DNA of 64,000 nt from JBBPZK01 sp965219175 (lineage in GTDB: Bacteria > Actinomycetota > Rubrobacteria > Rubrobacterales > Rubrobacteraceae). The notes beneath the pieces were generated by a model. It saw nothing but the letters and a program-made list of their open reading frames with translations. It searched no databases and was not told the DNA's origin. The stretch is taken from positions 1,798,001-1,862,000 of the forward strand of contig CBDCNI010000001.1 of assembly GCA_965219175.1 (NCBI GenBank). Direction: 5' to 3'. The position numbers were made by a program, and so were the translations under genes. Below, in pieces: positions 41,078 to 48,525 of this stretch (its first letter is position 1; each line of letters starts with the position of its first letter).

Positions 41078-42250
41078 TCAGGAGGACCGCGCCCCGTGAA
41101 CGGTGCCTTTGAGGCGGTTCATGTAGGCGTCATGGGAGGCGTGGATATCGGTCATGTTATCCGCCCCGAACTTTTCGAGGAGAGCTTCGGCCAGAACCAC
41201 CGCGACCATTGACTCCCCGATCACCGCCGCCGCCGGGACCGCGCAGGAGTCGGCCCTCTCCCTGAAGGCGCGTGATTCTTCGCCGGTGGCGAGGTCTACT
41301 GTTCGAAGGGCTTTCGCTATGGTCGAGATCGGCTTCATGGCGGCCGAGACTATGACGGGCTCGCCGTTGGTCATCCCGCCTTCTAGTCCGCCCAGGCGGT
41401 TGCTCGCCCGCGCGATGTGTCCGTCTTCCAGGAGGATCTCATCCTGCACTTCGCTGGAGCGGTGACGCGCGACCTCGAAACCCATGCCAACCTCCACACC
41501 CTTTATTGCGTTGATGGACATGACCGCAGCCGCGAGCCGCGCGTCTATCTTGTCGCGCCAGTCCACGTAGGAGCCGAGCCCCGGCGGGCAGCCTTCGGCC
41601 ACGACCACGAACTCGCCGCCCAGGGCGTCGCGGGCGTAACGGGCGGCGTCTATCTCCGCCTTCATCTTCTCGGAAACCTCCGGGTCCGGGCATCTGACCT
41701 CGGAACTATCGGCTTTACCGGCATCCGCCGCCGCCTGCTCCTTGCCGTAAGCGGCGCCCCCTATGCGATAGACGGCGCTCGTGATCTGGACGCCGAACTC
41801 CGCCAGCAGCTTTTTCGCGACACCGCCGGCGGCGACCCTGGCCGTCGTCTCGCGGGCGCTGGAGCGCTCCAGGACGTTCCGGAGATCGTCGAAGGCGTAC
41901 TTCTGCATCCCGGCGAGGTCCGCGTGTCCGGGCCGTGGAAGGGTGACGGTCTTGGCGGCCTCGTCCGGCGGAGCCGGGGACATCCGGCCCTCCCAGTTGG
42001 CGTAGTCGTTGTTGCGGATCAACATGGCGACCGGCGAACCCAAAGTGTAGCCGTGGCGCACCCCGCCGAGGAACTCTACCTCATCCCTCTCGATCTTCTG
42101 CCGTCCGCCCCGTCCGTAACCTTGCTGCCTCCGCGCGAGGTCGCGGTCGACGTCTCCCGCCAACAACTCTAGCCCCGCCGGGACCCCATGCACCAGGGTC
42201 ACCTCCGCGGGGCCGTGCGACTCACCCGCCGTCGAAAAACCAAACTTCAC
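41078..42250 (-). CDS. aroC: Chorismate synthase
   Basis: Last shikimate step, FMN-dependent. The 390-aa enzyme shows the signatures GESHGPAEVTLVHGVPAG, RRQQGYGRGGRQKIERDEVEFLGG (in part), and RPGHADLAGMQKY. It is followed within 4 bases by aroK and preceded by the pilus block. Confidence 0.95.
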   Translation of the reverse strand: MKFGFSTAGESHGPAEVTLVHGVPAGLELLAGDVDRDLARRQQGYGRGGRQKIERDEVEFLGGVRHGYTLGSPVAMLIRNNDYANWEGRMSPAPPDEAAKTVTLPRPGHADLAGMQKYAFDDLRNVLERSSARETTARVAAGGVAKKLLAEFGVQITSAVYRIGGAAYGKEQAAADAGKADSSEVRCPDPEVSEKMKAEIDAARYARDALGGEFVVVAEGCPPGLGSYVDWRDKIDARLAAAVMSINAIKGVEVGMGFEVARHRSSEVQDEILLEDGHIARASNRLGGLEGGMTNGEPVIVSAAMKPISTIAKALRTVDLATGEESRAFRERADSCAVPAAAVIGESMVAVVLAEALLEKFGADNMTDIHASHDAYMNRLKGTVHGARSS

Positions 42251-42289
42251 CGTAAAAGGTCCTCTCCAATAAGATTCGAGATCACGAAA

Positions 42290-42997
42290 CTACTTGTATC
42301 CGCCGGAAAGCATACCACCGGTAGCGGGGAGCCGACCCCCGGAGTTGGGTAATCCGCCACCTGTTTTGCCCTGCGCCGCCTGCGCCCTGGCCTGCTTGCG
42401 AGCCTGAGCGACAGCGGCGCGCCTCATGCGGGCCGCCCGCTTCTGTACAGCGCGTTTGCGAGCCGCAGCCGTCCCTTTTCCAGTCCCGGTCCCCCCGTTT
42501 GAAGCATTGTTGCCGGCACCGTTAGAGTTGTTTTCGTTGGCCTGGGAGGGGCCACCGTTGGTCGTATTGCTACTTGGACCACCGTTATTGTTCGTACTGT
42601 TACTGCCAGTAGCGTTCCTCCCTCTGTTTCCGCTAGAGGTGTTTGTAGATCCACCGCCGGTAGTGCCGCCGGCATCACCTCCGCCAGCCGGTTTCACGAG
42701 TTGCCGGAAGTAGTCCTTGCTCGTGTACGCGGCGTATGAGTCGACGTTCTTGTTTTCGGACTGCGGGACCGGGGCTTCCGCGCCGCCCGAAGCTCCACTG
42801 TTTTGCGAACTACTACTGTTCTGTGAGCCGCCCGGCGCTTGCGCCAACGAGGAGCGATTCGCCGCCTGCTCGCTCCCGGCCCCGCCGGAGAGGGCGCCAG
42901 TTAGCACCCAAACGAAGATGAGGAGCGCCGCGACCGCCAGCACGGCCGGAAAGACCCTGCTCGCCCTGGGAGAGTAATTCGCGCGTGCTTCCAGCAT
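42290..42997 (-). CDS. Asn/Gly/Ser-rich single-pass membrane protein of the pilus block
   Basis: About 235 aa: a short cytoplasmic head, one membrane helix (VFPAVLAVAALLIFVWVLTGAL), a short conserved-looking part (VDSYAAYTSKDYFRQLVKPA), about 90 residues of Gly/Asn/Ser/Thr low complexity, an Arg/Ala-rich helix, and a tail with LPNSGGRLPATGG. It occupies the place of pilP after pilO but is not a lipoprotein. ATG 42997, 10 bases after the pilO stop, is preferred; a start at 43054 would overlap pilO. Possibly an envelope-spanning pilus part; function is inference. Confidence 0.6.
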   Translation of the reverse strand: MLEARANYSPRASRVFPAVLAVAALLIFVWVLTGALSGGAGSEQAANRSSLAQAPGGSQNSSSSQNSGASGGAEAPVPQSENKNVDSYAAYTSKDYFRQLVKPAGGGDAGGTTGGGSTNTSSGNRGRNATGSNSTNNNGGPSSNTTNGGPSQANENNSNGAGNNASNGGTGTGKGTAAARKRAVQKRAARMRRAAVAQARKQARAQAAQGKTGGGLPNSGGRLPATGGMLSGGYK

Positions 42998-43007
42998 GTC
43001 CCGCAGC

Positions 43008-43721
43008 CTACGGAGCACTCGACACGCCCCCTTGAACTCTCTCGGTCGAGCCAACCGACGCGCCTCCTGGAACGCTACCAGAGGTACTACCCGGAGCCGG
43101 GGTTGGCGGAGGCGAGGGCGCGACCGGGGCGGAGCCCGTGCCTCCCCCGGACGCTTGGTCGTAGACCTCAGCTTTTATATCAACCTTTAGCAGGCGCTCT
43201 ATTCCCGGTTCGCTCGTGGTAGTCCCGCCTCCCTGCTGCACCGGCTCGTAGGTGACTTCGTTGACCGTTACGAGCCGGGCCAGGTTCTGCACGCGGCGCA
43301 GCAGATCTTCCATCTGCGCGGAAGTGCCTTCAAAGGACATTGTAATCGGTATGCGCTGAAAGTCACCTCCACCGGGCGGCGGCTCCGGGGTCCCCGGTTC
43401 GACGGAGAACAAGGTGACGTTCGCGGCGCGTGAGACCTCTTGGAGCTGGACCAGTAAGGTCGGTATCTCCGGCTGTTCGGGTATCCTTTTCGCGAGTTCC
43501 AGGATCTGGCGTTCCGTCTCCGGCGAGTTGCGGCGTACCTGCTCCAGGTTGCCAACCTGTTGCTGTAGCTGGTTTAGCTGGGACTGCTTGTTGTTCTTCT
43601 CTTCGACTCTCTGCGCGTAGTCGCTCCTCAGCGGTCCCAGTAGCAGGAAGTAGAAACCGAGGAGTAGGACCAGTATCACGAGCGCCCCGAGGATGAGTAG
43701 GTTGCGGTCGTCGCGTTCCAC
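43008..43721 (-). CDS. pilO: Type IV pilus inner-membrane protein PilO
   Basis: Alignment-complex protein that pairs with PilN. The 237-aa protein has one N-terminal membrane helix (LLILGALVILVLLLGFYFLLLGPL), a coiled coil rich in Gln, then a ferredoxin-like domain (PTLLVQLQEVSRAANVTLFSVEPG; FEGTSAQMEDLLRRVQNLARLVTV in part). A Pro/Gly/Ser tail follows. It starts directly after pilN. Confidence 0.85.
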   Translation of the reverse strand: MERDDRNLLILGALVILVLLLGFYFLLLGPLRSDYAQRVEEKNNKQSQLNQLQQQVGNLEQVRRNSPETERQILELAKRIPEQPEIPTLLVQLQEVSRAANVTLFSVEPGTPEPPPGGGDFQRIPITMSFEGTSAQMEDLLRRVQNLARLVTVNEVTYEPVQQGGGTTTSEPGIERLLKVDIKAEVYDQASGGGTGSAPVAPSPPPTPAPGSTSGSVPGGASVGSTERVQGGVSSAP

Positions 43722-44435
43722 CTAGTGCCTGTCCACCAGGCTACTCGCCAGTTCTCGCGGGGTACGGGATGGACTCTCCCGCACGTTCGCCGAAGGGCCG
43801 CTTTCGAGCGGCACGGCCGGTCCGTTCTGGCCGACGACGGTTATCAGCTCCGAGGAAGCCTCGAAGTTTATAACGGGCCGCGCGTAGCCCTGGCGATCCA
43901 GTTGCGCGGAGTTGAGTTGGGTGTTGGAGAGGTAGCGCAGGCTGTTCATCTGAACGATAAAGTCGGCGACGTTGCGGTAATTAGGCAGCGCGACGCCGGT
44001 AAAGGTGATCGTACCCGGCGGCCGGAGTGTCTGGCCCGAGGAAGACTGGATGTCGATCGGGGCGGCCTGGGCGGTGAGGCTGTTCAGCGTGGTCTTCGGG
44101 GGGATTACGAACGAGAGTCCCTGGAAGAACTCGGCCCACGCGAAGCGTGTCCTGTATATCCCGTCGGCCACTGGTTTTTTGGCGTCCAGACGAGCTTGAA
44201 GGTCCTTGAAGGGGGCGAGTTCGGCCAGTCGCTGGTTCTGTTGGGATATCTTCTGATCCAGGGTCGCTATCTGCTGCTGCTCGTTGTTGAGTCGCACCAG
44301 GTAGAAAAGATACAGACCAGCCATGATCACGAGCGCCGCCGCCCCGACAACGAGCAGTATCCCGAACAACCCGCTTCTCGGGATGGCGAACCCTCTCCGG
44401 CGCTCCTCGGGAGGAAGGAGGTTTATCCGCCTCAC
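43722..44435 (-). CDS. pilN: Type IV pilus protein PilN
   Basis: The 237-aa protein begins MRRINLLPPEERRR, the PilN cytoplasmic motif that docks into PilM, followed by one membrane helix (GLFGILLVVGAAALVIMAGLYLFYL), coiled coil and a periplasm-side domain. Start ATG overlaps the pilM stop (ATGA). Confidence 0.87.
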   Translation of the reverse strand: MRRINLLPPEERRRGFAIPRSGLFGILLVVGAAALVIMAGLYLFYLVRLNNEQQQIATLDQKISQQNQRLAELAPFKDLQARLDAKKPVADGIYRTRFAWAEFFQGLSFVIPPKTTLNSLTAQAAPIDIQSSSGQTLRPPGTITFTGVALPNYRNVADFIVQMNSLRYLSNTQLNSAQLDRQGYARPVINFEASSELITVVGQNGPAVPLESGPSANVRESPSRTPRELASSLVDRH

Positions 44436-45574
44436 TCGTCCTCCAGTGCCAGGCCGAGCGCGACCGCTAGAACGGGCTCCATCACCTCTAGTTGCTCTTC
44501 GGAGACGTTGGAGTTGTTGCCCGCCAGTTTCTGGAGCGGGTTGCCTCTGGAAGTCGGTAGCTGGAGCAACTCCCCGAGGTGACTCTCCAGCCCGGCGACC
44601 AGCGCACCCTCCCCGGAAACGAAAACTTGGGAGACTTCCCTCGCTCCCGGCTGAGAGTAGTGATACTCGATGGAACCCTGCACGTCTTCGGCCAGGTTGT
44701 CTGCCGCGACCTCGATCCCACGCCTTACGTTGCGCCGGAACTCCCGGTCGAGCGACGGGTCCGTCTCGTCCTCCGCCCCGCCGTCATCCTGCGCGTAGCT
44801 TTGTGACTCTTCCAATTCTTGCGGGTCTTCGAGCATGACTTTAGAGCGCGTGAGCAAGTCCTCCGCTTCGTCCTCCGGCAGCCCTGCGTACTCGGCCACC
44901 ATCCGGGCGAAGTAACCCGAACCACCAGGTACGGTACGGGTAAACATCGGGTTCCCGCCCTGGCAGACCACGAGGTTTGAGAGTTCACTCCCGATATCCA
45001 GGAGAAGGATGTCTCCCTCGTCGAAGAAAGTATCGGGCAGGGTCGAGCGGACGAGGGAGAGAGCTTTTACGTCTATTCCAACCGGGCGCAGGCCGGCGGC
45101 GCGTATAGCGGAAGTGTAGCGGCCGACCATCTCCCGCCCTGCGGCCACGATCAGGATCCGGTCAAGATCGGACCCCTCGTCCACCGGGCCGAGGCTCACG
45201 TAGTCCATCACGGCCTCTTCCAAGGGCATCGGGATGTGGTCTTGGGCCTCGTATCCGATTGCGCTCTTCAGGTCCTCCGGGCTCATGCGCGGGAAGTCGA
45301 GCAGCCTGACCACCACGCCCTGGTTCGCGAGCCCCAAACTGACCGACGTACCCTTGAAAGAGTGAGAAGACCAGAACTCCCGGACCTCCGAGGTGAGCAA
45401 GTCGTGATCCGCAACCTCGCCCTCCTCTATAGCACCCGGCGCGAGCCTGTGATAACCAACGTGCTGGAGCGTATGACTCCCTCCCGCCTTCGCCAGTTGC
45501 ACGGCCTTTATGGCTCCCCGGTCTATATCCATCCCGACGACCTGTGTCCTGAAACGGTCCACGAAGCGGTCCAC
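44432..45574 (-). CDS. pilM: Type IV pilus assembly ATPase-like protein PilM
   Basis: Actin-fold cytoplasmic protein (380 aa) that links PilN to the pilus motor. Visible are phosphate-1 loop VGMDIDRGAIKAVQLAKAG, the region FKGTSVSLGLANQGVVVRLLDFPRM, and phosphate-2 loop LLLDIGSELSNLVV. An acidic insertion (about 255-275) is rich in Glu/Asp. It follows pilD by 3 bases. Confidence 0.88.
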   Translation of the reverse strand: MDRFVDRFRTQVVGMDIDRGAIKAVQLAKAGGSHTLQHVGYHRLAPGAIEEGEVADHDLLTSEVREFWSSHSFKGTSVSLGLANQGVVVRLLDFPRMSPEDLKSAIGYEAQDHIPMPLEEAVMDYVSLGPVDEGSDLDRILIVAAGREMVGRYTSAIRAAGLRPVGIDVKALSLVRSTLPDTFFDEGDILLLDIGSELSNLVVCQGGNPMFTRTVPGGSGYFARMVAEYAGLPEDEAEDLLTRSKVMLEDPQELEESQSYAQDDGGAEDETDPSLDREFRRNVRRGIEVAADNLAEDVQGSIEYHYSQPGAREVSQVFVSGEGALVAGLESHLGELLQLPTSRGNPLQKLAGNNSNVSEEQLEVMEPVLAVALGLALEDE

Positions 45575-45577
45575 CTC

Positions 45578-46327
45578 TCAACCAACCCCGGCCAGTCGCA
45601 AATAAGCACCCCAGATCACAGGCCCCAAGAACAACGCCGCCAGCCCCCCGAGCGCCAGAAACGCCCCGAACGGCAAAGCTGTCCGCCGGGTCGTTCTCCC
45701 TATTAGAAGTAGAATCCCGCCCGCAACAGCGCCAACGAGCGCCCCGATAAAGACGGCCAGCGCAGCGTAGGGACCGAGAAACAACCCGAGCATCGCCGCC
45801 ATCTTCACGTCTCCCATGCCCATTCCGCCGGGATAAGCGAGCGCCAGCGCGAAGAGCGCCCCTCCGACCGCGAGAGCAGAGACCAGGTAGACCCACCACC
45901 GCGACGGCTCTACGGCGACCGATATTACGAAGCCGACCAGCGCGGCCGGACCGACGATGACGTTTGGGAGCAGCCGGTGCTCTACGTCCGTGGCCGCGAG
46001 GACTATAAGGGTTCCGATCAGCACGAGCGCCGAAAGAAGTTCCAGGCTCAGGCCAAAAGCATAAGCGGCAAGCCCGAACAGTACTGCGGTCAACGCCTCG
46101 ACCAGCGGATAGCGGGCCGAGATGTACGTCTTGCAGTTCCGGCATCTGCCGCGTAGCAGGATGTAGGAGAGAAGCGGCACGTTGTCGCGGGGTGATATCT
46201 CTTCCCCGCACTCCGGACAGTGGGAGGAGGGCCAGACGATGGACTCGTGGCGGGGGACCCGATGTATCACCACGTTCAGAAAACTTCCCACGACCAAGCC
46301 AAAGAGTAGTACCACGGCGAAGATCAA
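45578..46327 (-). CDS. pilD: Prepilin peptidase / N-methyltransferase PilD
   Basis: Cleaves and methylates type IV prepilins. The 249-aa membrane protein has the N-terminal zinc site with two Cys pairs (CPECG and CRNC), about eight helices, and the two aspartates of the peptidase (AATDVEHRLLPN and GMGDVKMAAMLGLFLG). No pilin gene is in the window. It overlaps the acyltransferase gene by 4 bases. Confidence 0.92.
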   Translation of the reverse strand: MIFAVVLLFGLVVGSFLNVVIHRVPRHESIVWPSSHCPECGEEISPRDNVPLLSYILLRGRCRNCKTYISARYPLVEALTAVLFGLAAYAFGLSLELLSALVLIGTLIVLAATDVEHRLLPNVIVGPAALVGFVISVAVEPSRWWVYLVSALAVGGALFALALAYPGGMGMGDVKMAAMLGLFLGPYAALAVFIGALVGAVAGGILLLIGRTTRRTALPFGAFLALGGLAALFLGPVIWGAYLRLAGVG

Positions 46328-46941
46328 GCCTGGACCTCGCGCGTGACCGCCTGGAGCGCCTCCACCTCCGCATCAGCCGCGACCTCCGCTTTGCGCCCGA
46401 TGCTAGAATTCTGTCCCAGGATGGCCCTCGCCCCGACTCTGGCCCCAGGCCCCACGACGGCCCCGGCGGAGATCCAAGCTCCAGCCCCGATCACGGCGTC
46501 CCTATCCAATACCGAATGGGGTCCGAGGTAGCAATGACTCCCAACCACCGCGTCCGGCTGCACGACCGCCCCGGCCCCGACGACCGTTCCATCCCCCAAC
46601 TCAGCCTCATCCGAGACGTACGCCATCGGATGAACCGCCTTTATAAACTTTCCTCCGAGGCTTCTTATGGAATTCGCTATCCTGAGCCGGGCAGCGTTGT
46701 CCGTTATGGCGACGATCACGTGTACCGGCTCGATGGAGAGCATACTCTTGAGCATAGCGATGTCCCCGAGCACCGGAAATCCCCGCACCCTGGACGGTAT
46801 TACGGCGTGAGCATCGTCGTAGAAACCGAGGATCAAAGTCTCAGAGCCGGCCGATATCAAGACGTCGAGCGCGAGCCTTCCATACCCGCCCGCACCAACT
46901 ATGGCTACCCGGATCTCTTCTTCGAATGAGATCTCCTGCAT
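46324..46941 (-). CDS. NeuD/PglD-type sugar O/N-acyltransferase
   Basis: A 205-aa protein with an N-terminal Rossmann-like UDP-sugar domain (VAIVGAGGYGRLALDVLISAG) and C-terminal left-handed hexapeptide repeats (GDGTVVGAGAVVQPDAVVGSHC and later repeats with the acceptor-site His region). PglD and NeuD acetylate amino sugars for protein or surface glycans. Being first in the pil block, with 4-base overlap to pilD, it may serve pilin glycosylation; that is inference. Confidence 0.8.
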   Translation of the reverse strand: MQEISFEEEIRVAIVGAGGYGRLALDVLISAGSETLILGFYDDAHAVIPSRVRGFPVLGDIAMLKSMLSIEPVHVIVAITDNAARLRIANSIRSLGGKFIKAVHPMAYVSDEAELGDGTVVGAGAVVQPDAVVGSHCYLGPHSVLDRDAVIGAGAWISAGAVVGPGARVGARAILGQNSSIGRKAEVAADAEVEALQAVTREVQA

Positions 46942-47089
46942 CTCTACCTGTGGTTGAGGTACAGCGCTTCTGGTCTCGGGCTCTCTTATCTCTCCCTCCT
47001 CCCAGAGGACGTGATTCTCCCGTATTTGCGGGGAAGTTTAACACTGTTCCCGGAAGCCCGCCCTCAACCGACACCGGGCCGTTGACTAT

Positions 47090-48007
47090 TCAGGAATAGA
47101 AAGAGCCCGCGAGGGAGTTACCCCTCAAGAACTCGTCGGTTCGCAGGGCCTTACCGCCCGGAAGCTGGATTTCGAGGATTTCGACCGCACCCTCGCCGCA
47201 ACCGACCAGCATCTTCCCCTCCTTACGCGATATCTCACCCGGCGCTAGAGATGGGTCACCCGGCGCGACTTTCGAGCCGAGCAGCCGGACGGGGCCATCT
47301 ACGGCCGGGTGGAAAGTGCGGGCTCCGATGTGGGGCGCGAGAGCCCGGATCCTGTCATGAACTTCCTGTGCAGCACACTCCCATTCCAAAGTCCGATCCT
47401 CGGCTGATATCTTGGGAGCGTAGCCGATACTGGAGTCGTCCTGCTCTTCGAGCTTCAAAGCGCCGCCCTCCAGCGCTGTCATCGCTTGTACTATGGCTTC
47501 GACGCCCACGAAAGCAAGCTCACGGGCAAGCTCGCCGCCGGTAGTTTCCGGGGAGATCCGCACTTCTCTGCGGAGGGCGACCGGGCCGGTATCGAGCCCC
47601 TCGTCCATCTTCATTATCGAGACGCCTGTAGTCGTTTCGCCGGCCATTATCGCCCGCTCTATCGGGGCGGCGCCTCGGTAAGCGGGAAGGAGCGAGGCGT
47701 GTACGTTCCAGGCTCCGCGCCGGGCGGCTTCGAGAGTGTCTGCGCGTAGGATCTGACCGTACGCGGCGACCACGAGGGCGTCGTAGCGGGAGATCTCCGC
47801 CGCAACCTCCCCGATCCGGGCCGGTTGGGCGAGCGCAACCCCGGTCTCTTTCGCCAACGCTGCCACGGGGGTCGAGACGGCTTTTCTGCCGCGCCCTCGC
47901 CTGGAATCGGGTTGAGAGACGATTAGCCCGACTTCGTGGTCGGAGCCGAGGAGGCCACGCAAGACCGTGGCCGCAAACTCGGGCGTACCGGCAAATGCCA
48001 GGTTCAA
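47090..48007 (-). CDS. fmt: Methionyl-tRNA formyltransferase
   Basis: Formylates initiator Met-tRNA. The 305-aa enzyme shows FAGTPEFAATVLRGLL, the catalytic region WNVHASLLPAYRGAAPIERAIMAGE and GVSIMKMDEGLDTGP. It follows def by 18 bases. The 148 bases after its stop up to the pil block hold no gene. Confidence 0.95.
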   Translation of the reverse strand: MNLAFAGTPEFAATVLRGLLGSDHEVGLIVSQPDSRRGRGRKAVSTPVAALAKETGVALAQPARIGEVAAEISRYDALVVAAYGQILRADTLEAARRGAWNVHASLLPAYRGAAPIERAIMAGETTTGVSIMKMDEGLDTGPVALRREVRISPETTGGELARELAFVGVEAIVQAMTALEGGALKLEEQDDSSIGYAPKISAEDRTLEWECAAQEVHDRIRALAPHIGARTFHPAVDGPVRLLGSKVAPGDPSLAPGEISRKEGKMLVGCGEGAVEILEIQLPGGKALRTDEFLRGNSLAGSFYS

Positions 48008-48025
48008 TGCTTGGGCTGCCTGTAT

Positions 48026-48520
48026 CTAGCCGCGAGCCAGCAGATTCTCGCGCATCTCGCGCAACACCGCTTTGCGAGACTCCCGGTCTGTCCGGTCGAG
48101 GATCAAAACGCCGTCGAGATGGTCGATCTCATGCTGCAAGATGCGCGCCAGAAGACCCTCCACTTCTATCCGAACCGGCTCTCCCGTCGCGCTCTTGCCA
48201 GATATCGTGATGCCTTTCGCACGTTCGACCTCTACGTGAACTCCAGGGATGGAGAGGCATCCTTCCGGGGATGTCTCGGACTCTTCCGTGCGGCTCTCGA
48301 CAACGGGGTTGACGAGGACGTATTCCTCTTCTTCGACGGCCGCGACCAGGATGCGCTTGAGGCGTCCTACCTGATTGGCGGCGAGACCGACCCCGTCGTG
48401 GGCCCGCATAGTGCTCAACATGTCGTCCGCCAGCCGTTCGAGTGATTCGTCGAAGTCTTTTACCGGTGTGGAGCGAGACTTGAGTACCGGGTCTCCAAAC
48501 GTCTTCACATCAAGCTCCAT
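48026..48520 (-). CDS. def: Peptide deformylase
   Basis: Removes N-formyl groups from new proteins. The metal-site motifs are GVGLAANQVG, EGCLSIPG and LQHEIDHLDG. ATG 48520 (MELDVKTFGDPVL) with GGAGG upstream is preferred; a TTG three codons earlier overlaps the priA stop. Length is 164 aa. Confidence 0.93.
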   Translation of the reverse strand: MELDVKTFGDPVLKSRSTPVKDFDESLERLADDMLSTMRAHDGVGLAANQVGRLKRILVAAVEEEEYVLVNPVVESRTEESETSPEGCLSIPGVHVEVERAKGITISGKSATGEPVRIEVEGLLARILQHEIDHLDGVLILDRTDRESRKAVLREMRENLLARG

Positions 48521-48525
48521 CAGCC

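Noticed and set aside
42290..42340. LPATGG as a sortase anchor signal
   Set aside because: No hydrophobic helix or full sorting tail follows it; only GMLSGGYK remains, and the membrane helix is at the N-terminus.
47013..47040. Possible WhiG/FliA-type promoter (TAAA-N15-GCCGATAA) upstream of the pilus block
   Set aside because: TAAA is present on the minus strand, but the sequence 15 bases on reads GGGAGAAT, matching the -10 consensus at only two positions.
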